A DNA stretch of 64,000 nucleotides. It comes from Akkermansiaceae bacterium. Its GTDB lineage: Bacteria; Verrucomicrobiota; Verrucomicrobiia; Verrucomicrobiales; Akkermansiaceae. A model generated the notes under the pieces. That model was not told the origin of the DNA. It searched no databases and saw only the letters and a list, made by a program, of their open reading frames with translations. A program made the translations under genes and the position numbers. Positions 1 to 8,880 of this stretch are shown in pieces; within the stretch, counting starts at the first letter, position 1, and each line of letters starts with the position of its first letter. The stretch covers positions 62,001-126,000 of the forward strand of contig JACKPZ010000006.1 in the NCBI GenBank assembly GCA_024233135.1. Direction: 5' to 3'.

Positions 1-577
1 TCTCGCGCAGATTGGCGGCCACGTCATCCAGCGAACGTCCCGAGTCCACCACCCGCGCGAACGGCTCGTCCTTTAGCGAAAGGAAGATTTCGCGGCAGCG
101 TTGCAGCGACTCGCGTTTCTCGAACTCGTTGGCGGTGTCGCCGCGGGCGCCGATCCGCTCAAGCGCGGTGTCCACATTGAGGTCGAGAATGACGAGCAGG
201 TCCGGCCGCGGGGCGAACTCCTCGTTTTTCCGCCGGATCTCCGCCGGGTCGAAACCGCGCGCGCCCTGATAGGCCATCGTGGAGAAATAATAGCGGTCCA
301 GGATCACCACCTTGCCGGCGTCGAGGGCGGGCTGGATGACCTCTTCGACATGCTGGCGGCGGTCCTTGAGGAAATACTCGAGTTCGTCCTCGGGCGAGAG
401 CCTGCCGGTGGCGGCGGACTCGCGGAGCTTGCGCCCCCACGGGCCGTCGGTCGGTTCGCGGCTGAGGACGACCTCGCGGCCCCGGGCCTCGAACCACTCG
501 CCGAGCCGTTTCGCCTGGGTCGACTTGCCGGTGCCGTCGATGCCTTCGAGAATGATGAGGAGTCCGGGTTTCTGCAT
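1..577 (-). CDS. tmk: thymidylate kinase, C-terminus cut by window edge
   Basis: Phosphorylates dTMP to dTDP in the cytoplasm for DNA synthesis. The 192 visible codons start with a beta strand and the P-loop GIDGTGKST at residues 12-20, then a DR(Y/F) motif in ILDRYYFSTMAYQGA where TMP kinases bind substrate, and a late LID-like arginine-rich stretch (EKRESLQRCREI). The gene runs off the left edge, so only the last residues are missing. The start at 577 is the first ATG before the P-loop strand. A related dNMP kinase is possible, but the P-loop and DRY context fit Tmk well. Confidence 0.9.
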   Translation of the reverse strand, partial: MQKPGLLIILEGIDGTGKSTQAKRLGEWFEARGREVVLSREPTDGPWGRKLRESAATGRLSPEDELEYFLKDRRQHVEEVIQPALDAGKVVILDRYYFSTMAYQGARGFDPAEIRRKNEEFAPRPDLLVILDLNVDTALERIGARGDTANEFEKRESLQRCREIFLSLKDEPFARVVDSGRSLDDVAANLRE

Positions 578-605
578 GGGTCAGGGAATGTGGGGAACCT
601 TTCGG

Positions 606-857
606 TTAGATCCGCCGCTCGTATTCATCGTGTTTCCCGATGAAGAACCAGATGATCTTTCCGTCGTTTTCGACGCCGAGCGCCCGGTGGTCACGATCGA
701 CGCGGGCCGACCAATACGGCCCCACGCGTTTGAAATGCAATGACGGATGCCAATGATCTTCCAACCATAGGCGGAACTGCTTGGTGGCGCGCCGGCGTAC
801 TTCGGGCTCCAGTTCCGCGAACTGCCTACGAAATGCGGTGCTCGTCGAGGACTTCAT
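606..857 (-). CDS. RelE/ParE-like toxin of a type II toxin-antitoxin pair
   Basis: An 83-residue basic protein ending in the typical RelE-fold strands (HFKRVG, YWSARVDRDHRAL, IIWFFIGKHDEYERRI). RelE-family toxins are usually ribosome-dependent or free mRNA interferases; catalysis here is inferred from the fold pattern only. The ATG at 857 lies inside the upstream antitoxin gene, so the two frames overlap by 32 bases, as expected for a translationally coupled pair. The partner is encoded first (826-1053). Confidence 0.75.
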   Translation of the reverse strand: MKSSTSTAFRRQFAELEPEVRRRATKQFRLWLEDHWHPSLHFKRVGPYWSARVDRDHRALGVENDGKIIWFFIGKHDEYERRI

Positions 858-1053
858 GCAACGGGCTCGTCCTGCCTTCCTTGTCCTCGCGCAGCGCGTC
901 CGCAGCCAGATGGGCAAACACGCCTCCGCCCACCTTGTCCGCGAAACGTTGGTCCACGGCACGCGCCGCCGCCTTCTCGACTTCGGCGGCCAGGGCCAGC
1001 AATTGGTCGTCCGGCAATTTCCGGACTTCCCGCATGATTTCAGCGACTTCCAT
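826..1053 (-). CDS. antitoxin of the RelE-like pair
   Basis: A 75-residue acidic, helical protein beginning MEVAEIMREVRKLP. It lies directly upstream of and overlaps the RelE-like toxin, which is the main evidence for its role: it should bind and silence the toxin and may repress its own promoter. The start at 1053 was preferred to one at 1098 because the extra N-terminal residues look unlike coding sequence. No DNA-binding motif was identified with confidence. Confidence 0.65.
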   Translation of the reverse strand: MEVAEIMREVRKLPDDQLLALAAEVEKAAARAVDQRFADKVGGGVFAHLAADALREDKEGRTSPLHEVLDEHRIS

Positions 1054-1133
1054 TTTTTGATTTGATACCACCGCCTTCCTGCTGCGGCAAGCATGCATCC
1101 GGACGTGACGGCCGGAAACCTCCGTCGTCGCGG

Positions 1134-2597
1134 TCAGAGATATCGGCTGCGGAGGTGGGCGAGATAGTCGGCGGTGTCCGGTTTGCGGCCGGTGGCGCGT
1201 TCCATCAGGTCGGCGGGGTCGAGCGTGCCGCCGTGCGAGTGGACGTTTTCGCGCAGCCAGCCGAGCAGCGGGGCGTATTCGGCGCGCCGGATGGCGGCGT
1301 CGATCGCCTCATCCTTCCTCGCGGCCGCGGCCAACTGCGCGGCGTTGATGTTTCCGAGCGTGTAGGTGGCGAAATACCCGAGCCCGCCCATCGCCCAGTG
1401 GATGTCCTGGAGGCAGCCGTGGGCGTCGTCCTCCGGACGAAACCCGAACGAGGCCTCGAACAAATCGTTCCATGCGCCGGGCACGTCCGCGACGGCGATC
1501 TCCCCGCGGAGCATCCGGCGCTCGATCTCGAAACGCAGCAGGATGTGGAGGTCGTACGTCGCCTCGTCGGCCTCGACGCGGATCGGAGAGAAATCGGCAC
1601 GCAGGACATGCCGCAGGTAGTCGTCGAGCGCCACGTTTTCCAGCGCCGGAAACGCCTCGCGCGCCGCTGGATACCAATGCTCCCAGAACTCCCGCGAGCG
1701 GCCGATGTGGTTCTCCCACAAGCGCGATTGCGACTCGTGGATGCCGAGGGAAACCGACGAGCCGGACGGCAATCCGAAGTCGCTCTCCGGCAGCCCGAGT
1801 TCATACATCCCGTGGCCCGCCTCGTGAAGGACTCCGAACAGCGAGGAGGTGAAATCCGCCTCGTCGTAGCGCGTCGTCAGCCGCACGTCGCGCGGGCCGA
1901 GCGTGGTGCAGAACGGATGGGTGCTGGTGTCGATGCGCCCGGCGTCGAACTCGAAGCCGACCGCCGCCGCGACCATCCGGTTGAACTTCTGCTGGGCCTC
2001 CACCGGATACGGCCCGGCGGGCAGCCGCGGGGCATCCTCCTTCGACTTCGCGACCGCCGCCGCGGCGATCTCCGCCAACTCCGGCCGCATGCCGTCGAAC
2101 AACGCGGCCACCTCGCGCGTTTTCGCGTTCCGTTCATAGGCGCCGAGCAACGCGTCGTAGGGTTCGTCCTCGTAGCCCCACAGCTCCGCCTTCTCCCGTG
2201 CCAGCCCCAGCAGGGTTTCCAAATGCGGGGCGAACATCGAAAAATCCGACTTCTTCCGCGCCGCGGCCCACGCCGGCTTGGCCAGCGACGCCGCCTTCGA
2301 CCAGCGGCTCACGAACTCCACCGGAAGCTTCGTCGCCAGGTCGAACTGCCGGCGGATTTCCTTCAGGTTCGCCGTGCGCACGGGGTCCTTGCCGTCGTCT
2401 GCGGCCTCGGCCGCCTCCAGATCCGCCTTCCACTCGTCCGAGGTCGCCATTTCATGCCCCTGCGCGGCCAGCCACGACAGTTGCGACGCCCGGTATTCCG
2501 TCGCCGCCGGCGGCAGATGCACCTCCTGGTCCCAGCCGACGATCGAGGAAACCGAGTGGATGACGGCGAGCTCGCGGGCCTTTTCAAAAATCGACAT
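1134..2597 (-). CDS. M32-family metallocarboxypeptidase (carboxypeptidase Taq type)
   Basis: Removes C-terminal amino acids from peptides using a catalytic metal ion; cytoplasmic, as there is no signal peptide. The 487 residues match the family length of about 500. The M32 motif set is present in order: HPF near 227, DVRLTTRY near 237-244, the metal-binding HEAGH at 258-262, and GIHESQSRLWEN near 285-296. The start MSIFEKARELA at 2597 fits the usual short N-terminus before the WDQE motif; an ATG further upstream would add about 56 unlikely residues. Confidence 0.93.
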   Translation of the reverse strand: MSIFEKARELAVIHSVSSIVGWDQEVHLPPAATEYRASQLSWLAAQGHEMATSDEWKADLEAAEAADDGKDPVRTANLKEIRRQFDLATKLPVEFVSRWSKAASLAKPAWAAARKKSDFSMFAPHLETLLGLAREKAELWGYEDEPYDALLGAYERNAKTREVAALFDGMRPELAEIAAAAVAKSKEDAPRLPAGPYPVEAQQKFNRMVAAAVGFEFDAGRIDTSTHPFCTTLGPRDVRLTTRYDEADFTSSLFGVLHEAGHGMYELGLPESDFGLPSGSSVSLGIHESQSRLWENHIGRSREFWEHWYPAAREAFPALENVALDDYLRHVLRADFSPIRVEADEATYDLHILLRFEIERRMLRGEIAVADVPGAWNDLFEASFGFRPEDDAHGCLQDIHWAMGGLGYFATYTLGNINAAQLAAAARKDEAIDAAIRRAEYAPLLGWLRENVHSHGGTLDPADLMERATGRKPDTADYLAHLRSRYL

Positions 2598-2791
2598 GCG
2601 GGTTTCTGAACCATCCTCCGTCCCGGGCAAAGAGCGAAATCTCACGTCGCACCGGTCCTTCCAGCCTCCGGGCCACCAAGTGATCCAGCGCATGTGTCGG
2701 AGTGCGCCGGCCGCGACGGCGCTTTCCACGAGGCGCTTCGCCGTGCCTCCGCGGTCACCCCACAAGGGAAGGGGACACCTCCTTCGAAAAC

Positions 2792-3160
2792 CTACTTCCC
2801 GCCCTTTGTCTTCCTTTTCTTTGGCCGGCCGCTCTGGTTCTCGCTCAACGGAACGAAACCCAGCGCCCGGTAGAACGGACAGTCCTCCCCGAACTCCGGC
2901 TCCGCCCGCACCCCGGCGGCCACCTTCATCAGCTTCTTCGCCAGCTTCCGGTCCGCCTTGTCCCGCTCGAAGCGCAGGCTCCGCAGCCAGTTCTCCACCG
3001 ACCGCACCCGCTCCCGGGCCTGCTTCGCCCGTTCCACTTCGTCCTCAAGGTCCGTGCGGTCGATCCCGCCAAAGCCTTGCCCCTCCGCCACCTGTGCCTT
3101 CCAACACCGGATGAAATGTTCGCCGCGTTTCAGAATATGCGCGCCACGCAGTTTTTCCAT
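2792..3160 (-). CDS. small charged protein of unknown function
   Basis: A 122-residue, strongly charged protein with a predicted helical or coiled middle (EDEVERAKQARERVRS...RFERDKADRKLAKKL), a short conserved-looking patch (GEDCPFYRALGFVPL) and a lysine/arginine-rich end (GRPKKRKTKGGK). There is no signal peptide, membrane segment or recognised domain. It lies beside repeat-rich non-coding DNA, so it may belong to a dispersed gene family, but that cannot be tested here. Confidence 0.5.
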   Translation of the reverse strand: MEKLRGAHILKRGEHFIRCWKAQVAEGQGFGGIDRTDLEDEVERAKQARERVRSVENWLRSLRFERDKADRKLAKKLMKVAAGVRAEPEFGEDCPFYRALGFVPLSENQSGRPKKRKTKGGK

Positions 3161-3200
3161 GATCTCTTGTCGGTTCCCCCTGTCATCGCACCCGGCTCGC

Positions 3201-3475
3201 GGAAATCAAGGCCGCATCCTTCGGGACCGGGTTTCCTGTGCCCATGCATCGCGCACATGCTCCCGATACGCGCTCCAATCCCGCCGGAAATTCGATCCCA
3301 TCCCATCCGTCCCGGGTTTCTTCCTCCCTTCCATCGCGTACGGGCTCCAGAAACCCGATCCAGATCCGTCCGTCCCGGGTTTTTTGCACCCTTGCATCGT
3401 GCGCTACCTCCGGAAACTCCATCCCCATCCATGCGGCCCGAATTCTTCCCGCCCCTGCGCCACGCACAAGTCCTT
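3201..3475. repeat. degenerate 63-base direct repeat, about four copies
   Basis: Copies begin at about 3201, 3286, 3349 and 3412; the last three are spaced exactly 63 bases apart and share GGAAA-N7-ATCC...CCGTCCCGGGTTT. The unit is a multiple of three, so one minus-strand frame stays open through it (recurrent NPGR-DxDRVSG), but the reading frame outside the repeats is not protein-like. Confidence 0.7.
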
Positions 3476-3637
3476 GCAACCCACCACACCGCCGGCTTGT
3501 CCGGCGTAGCCTTGGCGAAGACGGAATGGCGGCCAAGACCCCCTCGTGAAACGAACCGCCCTTGATCCCGCCACCGAAACACCGAAACCATGTCCTCATC
3601 CATGGGAACAAAGGGGATTCGGTCACAAATCTCTCTT

Positions 3638-3669
3638 GTTTCGTGCCATTTCGTGAATTTCGTGGTTCT
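3638..3669. repeat. partial TTTCGTG-type dispersed repeat
   Basis: Three TTTCGTG units in a row (gTTTCGTGccaTTTCGTGaaTTTCGTGgttc). This matches the 3' arm of the larger palindromes at 35688-35835 and 36376-36528, but the matching 5' arm was not found. Confidence 0.6.
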
Positions 3670-4132
3670 CATCTCCGAAACCATTTCACGCGCCCGATCG
3701 CGTGAGTCCCTGCATTCTACGCGCCGATCGCGTGAAGCGCAGCCTTGTACGCGACGCGACATTCCGCATCGACATCTGCAACCCTCTTGCCCTATCTATC
3801 ACCAGTTTCGGAAATCCCTGTCTGGTCATCGGCCCCGCCCGGCCCCTCCGACCACGGGCGGCAGCGTCTCCGGTAGCGCGGTCTGGCCCAGACCGCATGC
3901 GAATGCGCGGAGAATGACATGCTCCAGACCCCGCCCCTTCGATCGGGCGAACAACAGAATAATCGAAAAGATCGAAACGGAGAAATCCGACCACGGAAGC
4001 GACCGAACACACGGAAAAGAAACGCCGGAAGGGCCAAGCCAATGACCCGCCTGTAGCGTCGCTCTGCGAGCGACGATGCCAATGAAAAGTCCGAAGGCAT
4101 CTCCCTGCTCTCGTCTCGCAACTCCCCGCTCC

Positions 4133-5395
4133 TCACCCCAACCGGTCCAGAGGGCTCACCACCCCCAGCCCGTTCACTCCTGTCGCCACGTGCAGGTAAA
4201 TCTCGGTTGTCGTGATGTCCTCGTGGCCGAGCACCTCCTGGATCGTTCGCAGGTCCGTGCCATCCTCCAGCAAATGTGTGGCGAACGAATGCCGCAGCGC
4301 ATGGCTCGTCACCCGTTTCTCGATCCCCGCCGCGGCCGCCGCGCGCTTGATCGCCTCGTTGTACACCTTCCCCAGCACATGGTGCCGCCGCCGGATGCCG
4401 CTCTCGGGATCCACCGAGGCTTGCCTGGCGGGAAACATCCAGAACCACTCGAAATTCTCCGCCGCCCGGCGGAACTTGCGGGCCAAGGCCCCCGGCAGCC
4501 AAACCCCGGCCAATCCCGAATCCCGGTCAGCCCGCCACACTTCCCGCGCCCGATCGATCTGCCCCGCCACCGCATCCCGCAGGCTGCGCGGCAGCACCGT
4601 CATCCGGTCCTTGTCTCCTTTTCCCAACCTCACCGTCAGCGTTCCGCGTTCGAGATCCACTTCCTGCACCCGCAGGCGCATCACCTCGGACAAACGCAAA
4701 CCCGCCCCGTACTGCACCCGCGCCGCCAGCGCGTAACGCTCGTTCTCCTTCTCCAGCTCCACAATCAAGCGCCCCACCTCCGGCTTCGACAACACCACAG
4801 GAACCCGGGTGCCCGTCTTGCGCAGTTTCACTCCGAACACCGGCTCCTCCATCCCGCAGACATGCTTGAAAAAGAACGCCAGCGCGTTGAGCGCCTGCTT
4901 CTGTGTCGAATACGCGCAATCCTCGTCCTCCACCACCGCCCCGAGAAACCTCGTCGCCGTCCCGAGTTCCATCACCTCCCTCTCCCCGCCGGCGAAGCGC
5001 GCGTAGCGGGCCGCCCAGGCCCCGTAACATTGCTTCGTGCGCAGGGCCAGCCCACGCCGCCCTCCGGCCGAGTGAACCGCCGCCCTCACCCGCTCCGCCA
5101 GGCTCCGGTGGTCCGCTCCGGCCTCCGCGCAGGCATCCAGCCAGCCCAGATACCATTTCAGCGCGTCGCTCCACTGCTCCAACTGCCATTGCCTCCGCTC
5201 CCGGTCCTCGCGCAGCACCTCCGTCTTCCAAAACAACTTGGCCGCCTCCCTCCCGGCCTCCAGCTCATGCCGCATCCGGAAATTCTCAAACCATTCCAGA
5301 ACCAGTAGGAATCCCGACCGCTCCATGTCGGTAAGCCCTCGGAAACCCGCCAGATCGTTCCTCCAGCACCAACGCGCTTTCTTGGTCGCGGTCAT
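4133..5395 (-). CDS. intI: integron integrase (tyrosine recombinase IntI)
   Basis: Site-specific recombinase that inserts gene cassettes at attI and excises them at attC, using folded single-stranded attC DNA. All catalytic residues are present: R234 (GAGLR), K259, H365 and R368 (HALRH), H391 and nucleophile Y400 (TTEIYLH). The integron-specific extra segment is clear at about 315-340 (FEWFWMFPARQASVDP...RRRHH), which separates IntI from XerC/D. At 420 residues it is longer than typical IntI (about 320-340) because roughly 75-90 extra residues precede the SAM-like domain. It is transcribed away from the cassette array, as in classical integrons, and a LexA-type box lies 46 bases upstream. Confidence 0.95.
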   Translation of the reverse strand: MTATKKARWCWRNDLAGFRGLTDMERSGFLLVLEWFENFRMRHELEAGREAAKLFWKTEVLREDRERRQWQLEQWSDALKWYLGWLDACAEAGADHRSLAERVRAAVHSAGGRRGLALRTKQCYGAWAARYARFAGGEREVMELGTATRFLGAVVEDEDCAYSTQKQALNALAFFFKHVCGMEEPVFGVKLRKTGTRVPVVLSKPEVGRLIVELEKENERYALAARVQYGAGLRLSEVMRLRVQEVDLERGTLTVRLGKGDKDRMTVLPRSLRDAVAGQIDRAREVWRADRDSGLAGVWLPGALARKFRRAAENFEWFWMFPARQASVDPESGIRRRHHVLGKVYNEAIKRAAAAAGIEKRVTSHALRHSFATHLLEDGTDLRTIQEVLGHEDITTTEIYLHVATGVNGLGVVSPLDRLG

Positions 5396-5655
5396 GACCG
5401 TCCTAGAAACACCGGCCGCTTGGTGAAGTCAATCTAAAAGTGTTCTCATGAACATTTTATGTGAACGCGCGGGAATCCGCCCCCGATGATATCCAAGCCG
5501 GCAGCCCGCCCCGCCAAAAGGCTCTCGGACTCGCCTGATATACTCACCCGGAGAACGAAAAATCCTTGAATTCTCAACGATTCCGCCCACGATCCGACCT
5601 GAACGACCACGGCGGATATCACCCGCTCAGGTCATACGAATAAAGACTGTTGAAC
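5396..5655 (+). other. attI recombination region between intI and the first cassette
   Basis: This 254-base stretch separates intI from the first cassette and holds no gene. It ends in the core GTTGAAC at 5649-5655 (a perfect GTTRRRY); crossover would fall after G5649, so the TT belongs to cassette 1. It must also carry the integrase promoter and possibly the cassette promoter; no convincing sigma-70 hexamer pair could be fixed by eye. Confidence 0.75.
5441..5454. promoter_or_regulatory. LexA (SOS) operator upstream of intI
   Basis: TGTTCTCATGAACA is a perfect TGTTC-N4-GAACA palindrome, the LexA-box form known for Verrucomicrobia. It lies 46 bases before the integrase start, where LexA repression would make cassette shuffling inducible by DNA damage, as in Vibrio and class 1 integrons. 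The motif is seen directly; regulation is inferred. Confidence 0.75.
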
Positions 5656-5703
5656 GAAATATCTGAGGATATAAATATTCGACGGTGCCGAAGGGGACCA
5701 TAA

Positions 5704-6910
5704 ATGTCTTGTCCTGCGCACGTTCCTTGGGTTCAAGTGAACAGCATCAAGGCGACTGTCAATGATATCTTGCGCGAGTGGCGCGACTTATGGCCCGGCG
5801 GCCTTCGGGAAGAGGAGTATTCGACGCTCAACCTGATGGCCCACTGCCGCCAGGGTGCGCTTGGATACAACCAGGCGCGTTGCGGCGGCTGCCGGCATCA
5901 GGAATGGTATGCCAGTTCGTGCGGCAACCGTCATTGCCCCAACTGCCTCGGGCCGCGGCAGGCGGAGTGGTCGGAGAAGGTTTGCGAGCGGCTTCCGGAC
6001 TGCCCGCACTTCCACGTGGTCTTCACCGTTCCCAAGGAGTTCCACGATTTCTTCAAGCTCAACTACCGGATCGCCGCCGACGCGTTGTTCGGAGCCGCGG
6101 CCGAGACCCTCAAGCTTTTCCAGCGCAACAACTGGCGGACCGAAGGCGGCTTCCTCGGCGTGCTGTACACCTGGGGACGGGCGCTCAACTGGCATCCGCA
6201 CCTCCATGTGCTCGTCAGCGCGGGAGGCCGGGATGTTTCCACCGGCCGCTGGCGGCAGGCGCGGCCCAACTACCTGTTTCCGGTGCGCTCGATGTCGAAG
6301 GTTTTGGTGCGATCATGCTGCGGAGGCTCGAGGAGCTCGAAGCCGATCCGCAGATCCGCTGGCCGGAGCGGCTCGACACGCTCGAAGGACGGCGCGACTG
6401 GCGCCTCACGCTCGCGGGTCGCAACTGGAACATCTTCAGCCGCGCCACCCTCGGCAACACCCGCGCGGTGGTGCGCTACCTCGCCCGCACACCAGCCGCA
6501 TCGCGATGAGCAACCAGCGCATCAAGGGGATCGACGAGGAAGAGAGGACCGTGACCTTCGAATACAAGGACTACGCGGACGGCGCGGCGACCAAGGAGAT
6601 GACGATGTCCGGAGCGGTGTTCGTGAGGAGTTTCGCGCGGCACCTGGTGCCGAAGGGATTTCGGAGGGTGCGCTACTTCGGCTTGCTCGCGGGAACGAAA
6701 GGCAGGCATCGCGAGCTGCCCGGAGCGCCACAGTCCGCGATCGGCGAGAAGGCGGCGCGACGCCCCCGTCCGGCCTGCCGGAAGTGTGGAGGCTGCAACT
6801 GGCGCTACCTGAAGTTCTTCCACGTTTTCAGCGGCCTTTCTCAGGCTGTCGCGCCAAGTGCGCCGGGGGAGCTGAAACGCTTTTCCCTAGGGCCGCCCGA
6901 CACCGGCTGA
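5704..6910 (+). pseudogene. cassette 1: IS91-like HUH transposase, frameshifted copy
   Basis: Nearly identical to the intact transposase of cassette 12 (15190-16398) but broken twice by single-base losses: one T of a five-T run near 6305, and a T near 6487 (CGCACACC for CGCTACACC), just at the catalytic tyrosine segment. The N-terminal zinc finger and HUH motif (HPHLH) are readable before the first break. It has one substitution of its own (VLYTWG for VLHTWG). This cassette (5650-6999) is next to attI, the place of the newest insertion. Sequencing error in homopolymers is an alternative to real decay. Confidence 0.85.
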
Positions 6911-6917
6911 AAAAGAG

Positions 6918-7005
6918 GTTCAACAAGGCGATGCACACTCGCCGGAACAGGGTCCAGCGTGGTTTTCCAGCTTCCAATCCGGCGAGTATGATCTATACGT
7001 TCTGC
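6918..7005 (+). repeat. attC of cassette 1
   Basis: R'' GTTCAAC (6918-6924) is the exact reverse complement of the cassette's own GTTGAAC start. Arms ACTCGCCGG / CCGGCGAGT form the inner stem, and the site ends at GTTCTGC (6999-7005). Confidence 0.9.
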
Positions 7006-7010
7006 CAAAA

Positions 7011-7430
7011 ATGATGCTACGCATTCTCAGCGCCACGTTGCTCGTGTTTCTTGTGGGATGTTCCGCCACAACGGTCACTCGCGTCGCGGAGGATAATCGC
7101 TCTTTGTATCCCCACGGAAGGATTCATGTGGGCTGGAGTGAATATCGCCTCCTTTTCCCATTGATGATTCACGCAGATGCTGCGTTGCCACCGGTCGGTC
7201 AATCCATTCCCGCGAAGAAGGCATTCAAAGACATCTCGATATTGAATTGCCGAAGTGATGACACCGAATATCCGGCAGGAGGGAAAGATGCTTGGCTGCG
7301 CGACATGAAGGGTAGTTTGCGGCTGATTTCTGAAGATCGGGTCATGATCGACGCCTACTTCCTAGACAGCACCGGTGAGCGGCGTTCCTATCCGTTCACT
7401 GGAAAGCACAAGATCGTCCCGAGCGAATGA
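7011..7430 (+). CDS. cassette 2: small lipoprotein of unknown function
   Basis: 139 residues starting 11 bases into the cassette (7000-7518). A hydrophobic signal ends in the lipobox LVGC (Cys17), so the mature protein should be lipid-anchored in the envelope. The rest is soluble, with no recognised domain (RVAEDNRSLYP, HVGWSEYRLLFPL, SEDRVMIDAYFLDSTGERR). A paralogue, about 89% identical in protein, sits in cassette 4. The stop lies four bases before R''. It could be an immunity or surface protein, but nothing proves this. Confidence 0.8.
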   Translation: MMLRILSATLLVFLVGCSATTVTRVAEDNRSLYPHGRIHVGWSEYRLLFPLMIHADAALPPVGQSIPAKKAFKDISILNCRSDDTEYPAGGKDAWLRDMKGSLRLISEDRVMIDAYFLDSTGERRSYPFTGKHKIVPSE

Positions 7431-7434
7431 AGAA

Positions 7435-7524
7435 GCAGAACAAGTCGCTGGTGGCAAGCGGCGGCAACGTTCTTCTTTGAATCCGGGCTTCCTTTCCGCC
7501 GCTGCCACAGCTATTACGTTGAAC
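7435..7524 (+). repeat. attC of cassette 2
   Basis: R'' GCAGAAC (7435-7441) is the exact reverse complement of GTTCTGC at the cassette start. Arms GTGGCAAGCGGCGG / CCGCCGCTGCCAC pair; ends at GTTGAAC (7518-7524). Confidence 0.92.
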
Positions 7525-7572
7525 GAAATATCTGAGGATATAAATATTCGACGGTGCCGAAGGGGACCATAA

Positions 7573-8780
7573 ATGTCTTGTCCTGCGCACGTTCCTTGGG
7601 TTCAAGTGAACAGCATCAAGGCGACTGTCAATGATATCTTGCGCGAGTGGCGCGACTTATGGCCCGGCGGCCTTCGGGAAGAGGAGTATTCGACGCTCAA
7701 CCTGATGGCCCACTGCCGCCAGGGTGCGCTTGGATACAACCAGGCGCGTTGCGGCGGCTGCCGGCATCAGGAATGGTATGCCAGTTCGTGCGGCAACCGT
7801 CATTGCCCCAACTGCCTCGGGCCGCGGCAGGCGGAGTGGTCGGAGAAGGTTTGCGAGCGGCTTCCGGACTGCCCGCACTTCCACGTGGTCTTCACCGTTC
7901 CCAAGGAGTTCCACGATTTCTTCAAGCTCAACTACCGGATCGCCGCCGACGCGTTGTTCGGAGCCGCGGCCGAGACCCTCAAGCTTTTCCAGCGCAACAA
8001 CTGGCGGACCGAAGGCGGCTTCCTCGGCGTGCTGCACACCTGGGGACGGGCGCTCAACTGGCATCCGCACCTCCATGTGCTCGTCAGCGCGGGAGGCCGG
8101 GATGTTTCCACCGGCCGCTGGCGGCAGGCGCGGCCCAACTACCTGTTTCCGGTGCGCTCGATGTCGAAGGTTTTGGTGCGATCATGCTGCGGAGGCTCGA
8201 GGGAGCTCGAAGCCGATCCGCAGATCCGCTGGCCGGAGCGGCTCGACACGCTCGAAGGACGGCGCGACTGGCGCCTCACGCTCGCGGGTCGCAACTGGAA
8301 CATCTTCAGCCGCGCCACCTCGGCAACACCCGCGCGGTGGTGCGCTACCTCGCCCGCTACACCAGCCGCATCGCGATGAGCAACCAGCGCATCAAGGGGA
8401 TCGACGAGGAAGAGAGGACCGTGACCTTCGAATACAAGGACTACGCGGACGGCGCGGCGACCAAGGAGATGACGATGTCCGGAGCGGTGTTCGTGAGGAG
8501 TTTCGCGCGGCACCTGGTGCCGAAGGGATTTCGGAGGGTGCGCTACTTCGGCTTGCTCGCGGGAACGAAAGGCAGGCATCGCGAGCTGCCCGGAGCGCCA
8601 CAGTCCGCGATCGGCGAGAAGGCGGCGCGACGCCCCCGTCCGGCCTGCCGGAAGTGTGGAGGCTGCAACTGGCGCTACCTGAAGTTCTTCCACGTTTTCA
8701 GCGGCCTTTCTCAGGCTGTCGCGCCAAGTGCGCCGGGGGAGCTGAAACGCTTTTCCCTAGGGCCGCCCGACACCGGCTGA
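7573..8780 (+). pseudogene. cassette 3: IS91-like HUH transposase, frameshifted copy
   Basis: Second copy of the transposase cassette (7519-8869). A lost T near 8173 is compensated by an inserted G near 8200, which restores the frame after a short scrambled stretch; a lost C near 8319 then breaks it again before the catalytic tyrosines. Zinc-finger cysteines and HPHLH are intact. Like copy 1 it has GGCNWRY near the C-terminus, where copies 9 and 12 have GGCDWRY, so copies 1/3 and 9/12 form two sub-lineages. Confidence 0.85.
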
Positions 8781-8787
8781 AAAAGAG

Positions 8788-8875
8788 GTTCAACAAGGCG
8801 ATGCACACTCGCCGGAACAGGGCCCAGCGTGGTTTTCCAGCTTCCAATCCGGCGAGTATGATCTATACGTTCTGC
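8788..8875 (+). repeat. attC of cassette 3
   Basis: Same site as in cassette 1: R'' GTTCAAC (8788-8794), inner stem ACTCGCCGG / CCGGCGAGT, ending at GTTCTGC (8869-8875). Confidence 0.9.
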
Positions 8876-8880
8876 CAAAA

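Larger units (their letters stand above)
3161..4132. other. gene-poor stretch with short repeats beside the integron
   Basis: No convincing gene is seen across about 970 bases. The stretch holds a degenerate 63-base tandem repeat (3201-3475), a palindromic fragment reading CTTGTCCGGCGTAGCCTTGG (from about 3497), and a run of TTTCGTG units at 3638-3669 like the dispersed ACGAAA palindromes near 35.7 and 36.4 kb. Open frames on the minus strand here are built from the repeats and are not annotated. Confidence 0.55.

Noticed and set aside
1062..2609. Plus-strand frame of 515 codons
   Set aside because: It is antisense to the M32 carboxypeptidase, whose motifs are unmistakable; the plus frame is Arg/Val-rich GC-skew shadow.
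3130..3762. Minus-strand frame with repeated NPGR-DRVSG units
   Set aside because: The frame is kept open by a 63-base repeat and runs into a dispersed intergenic repeat (FAKATPDKPA), so it is probably not a gene.
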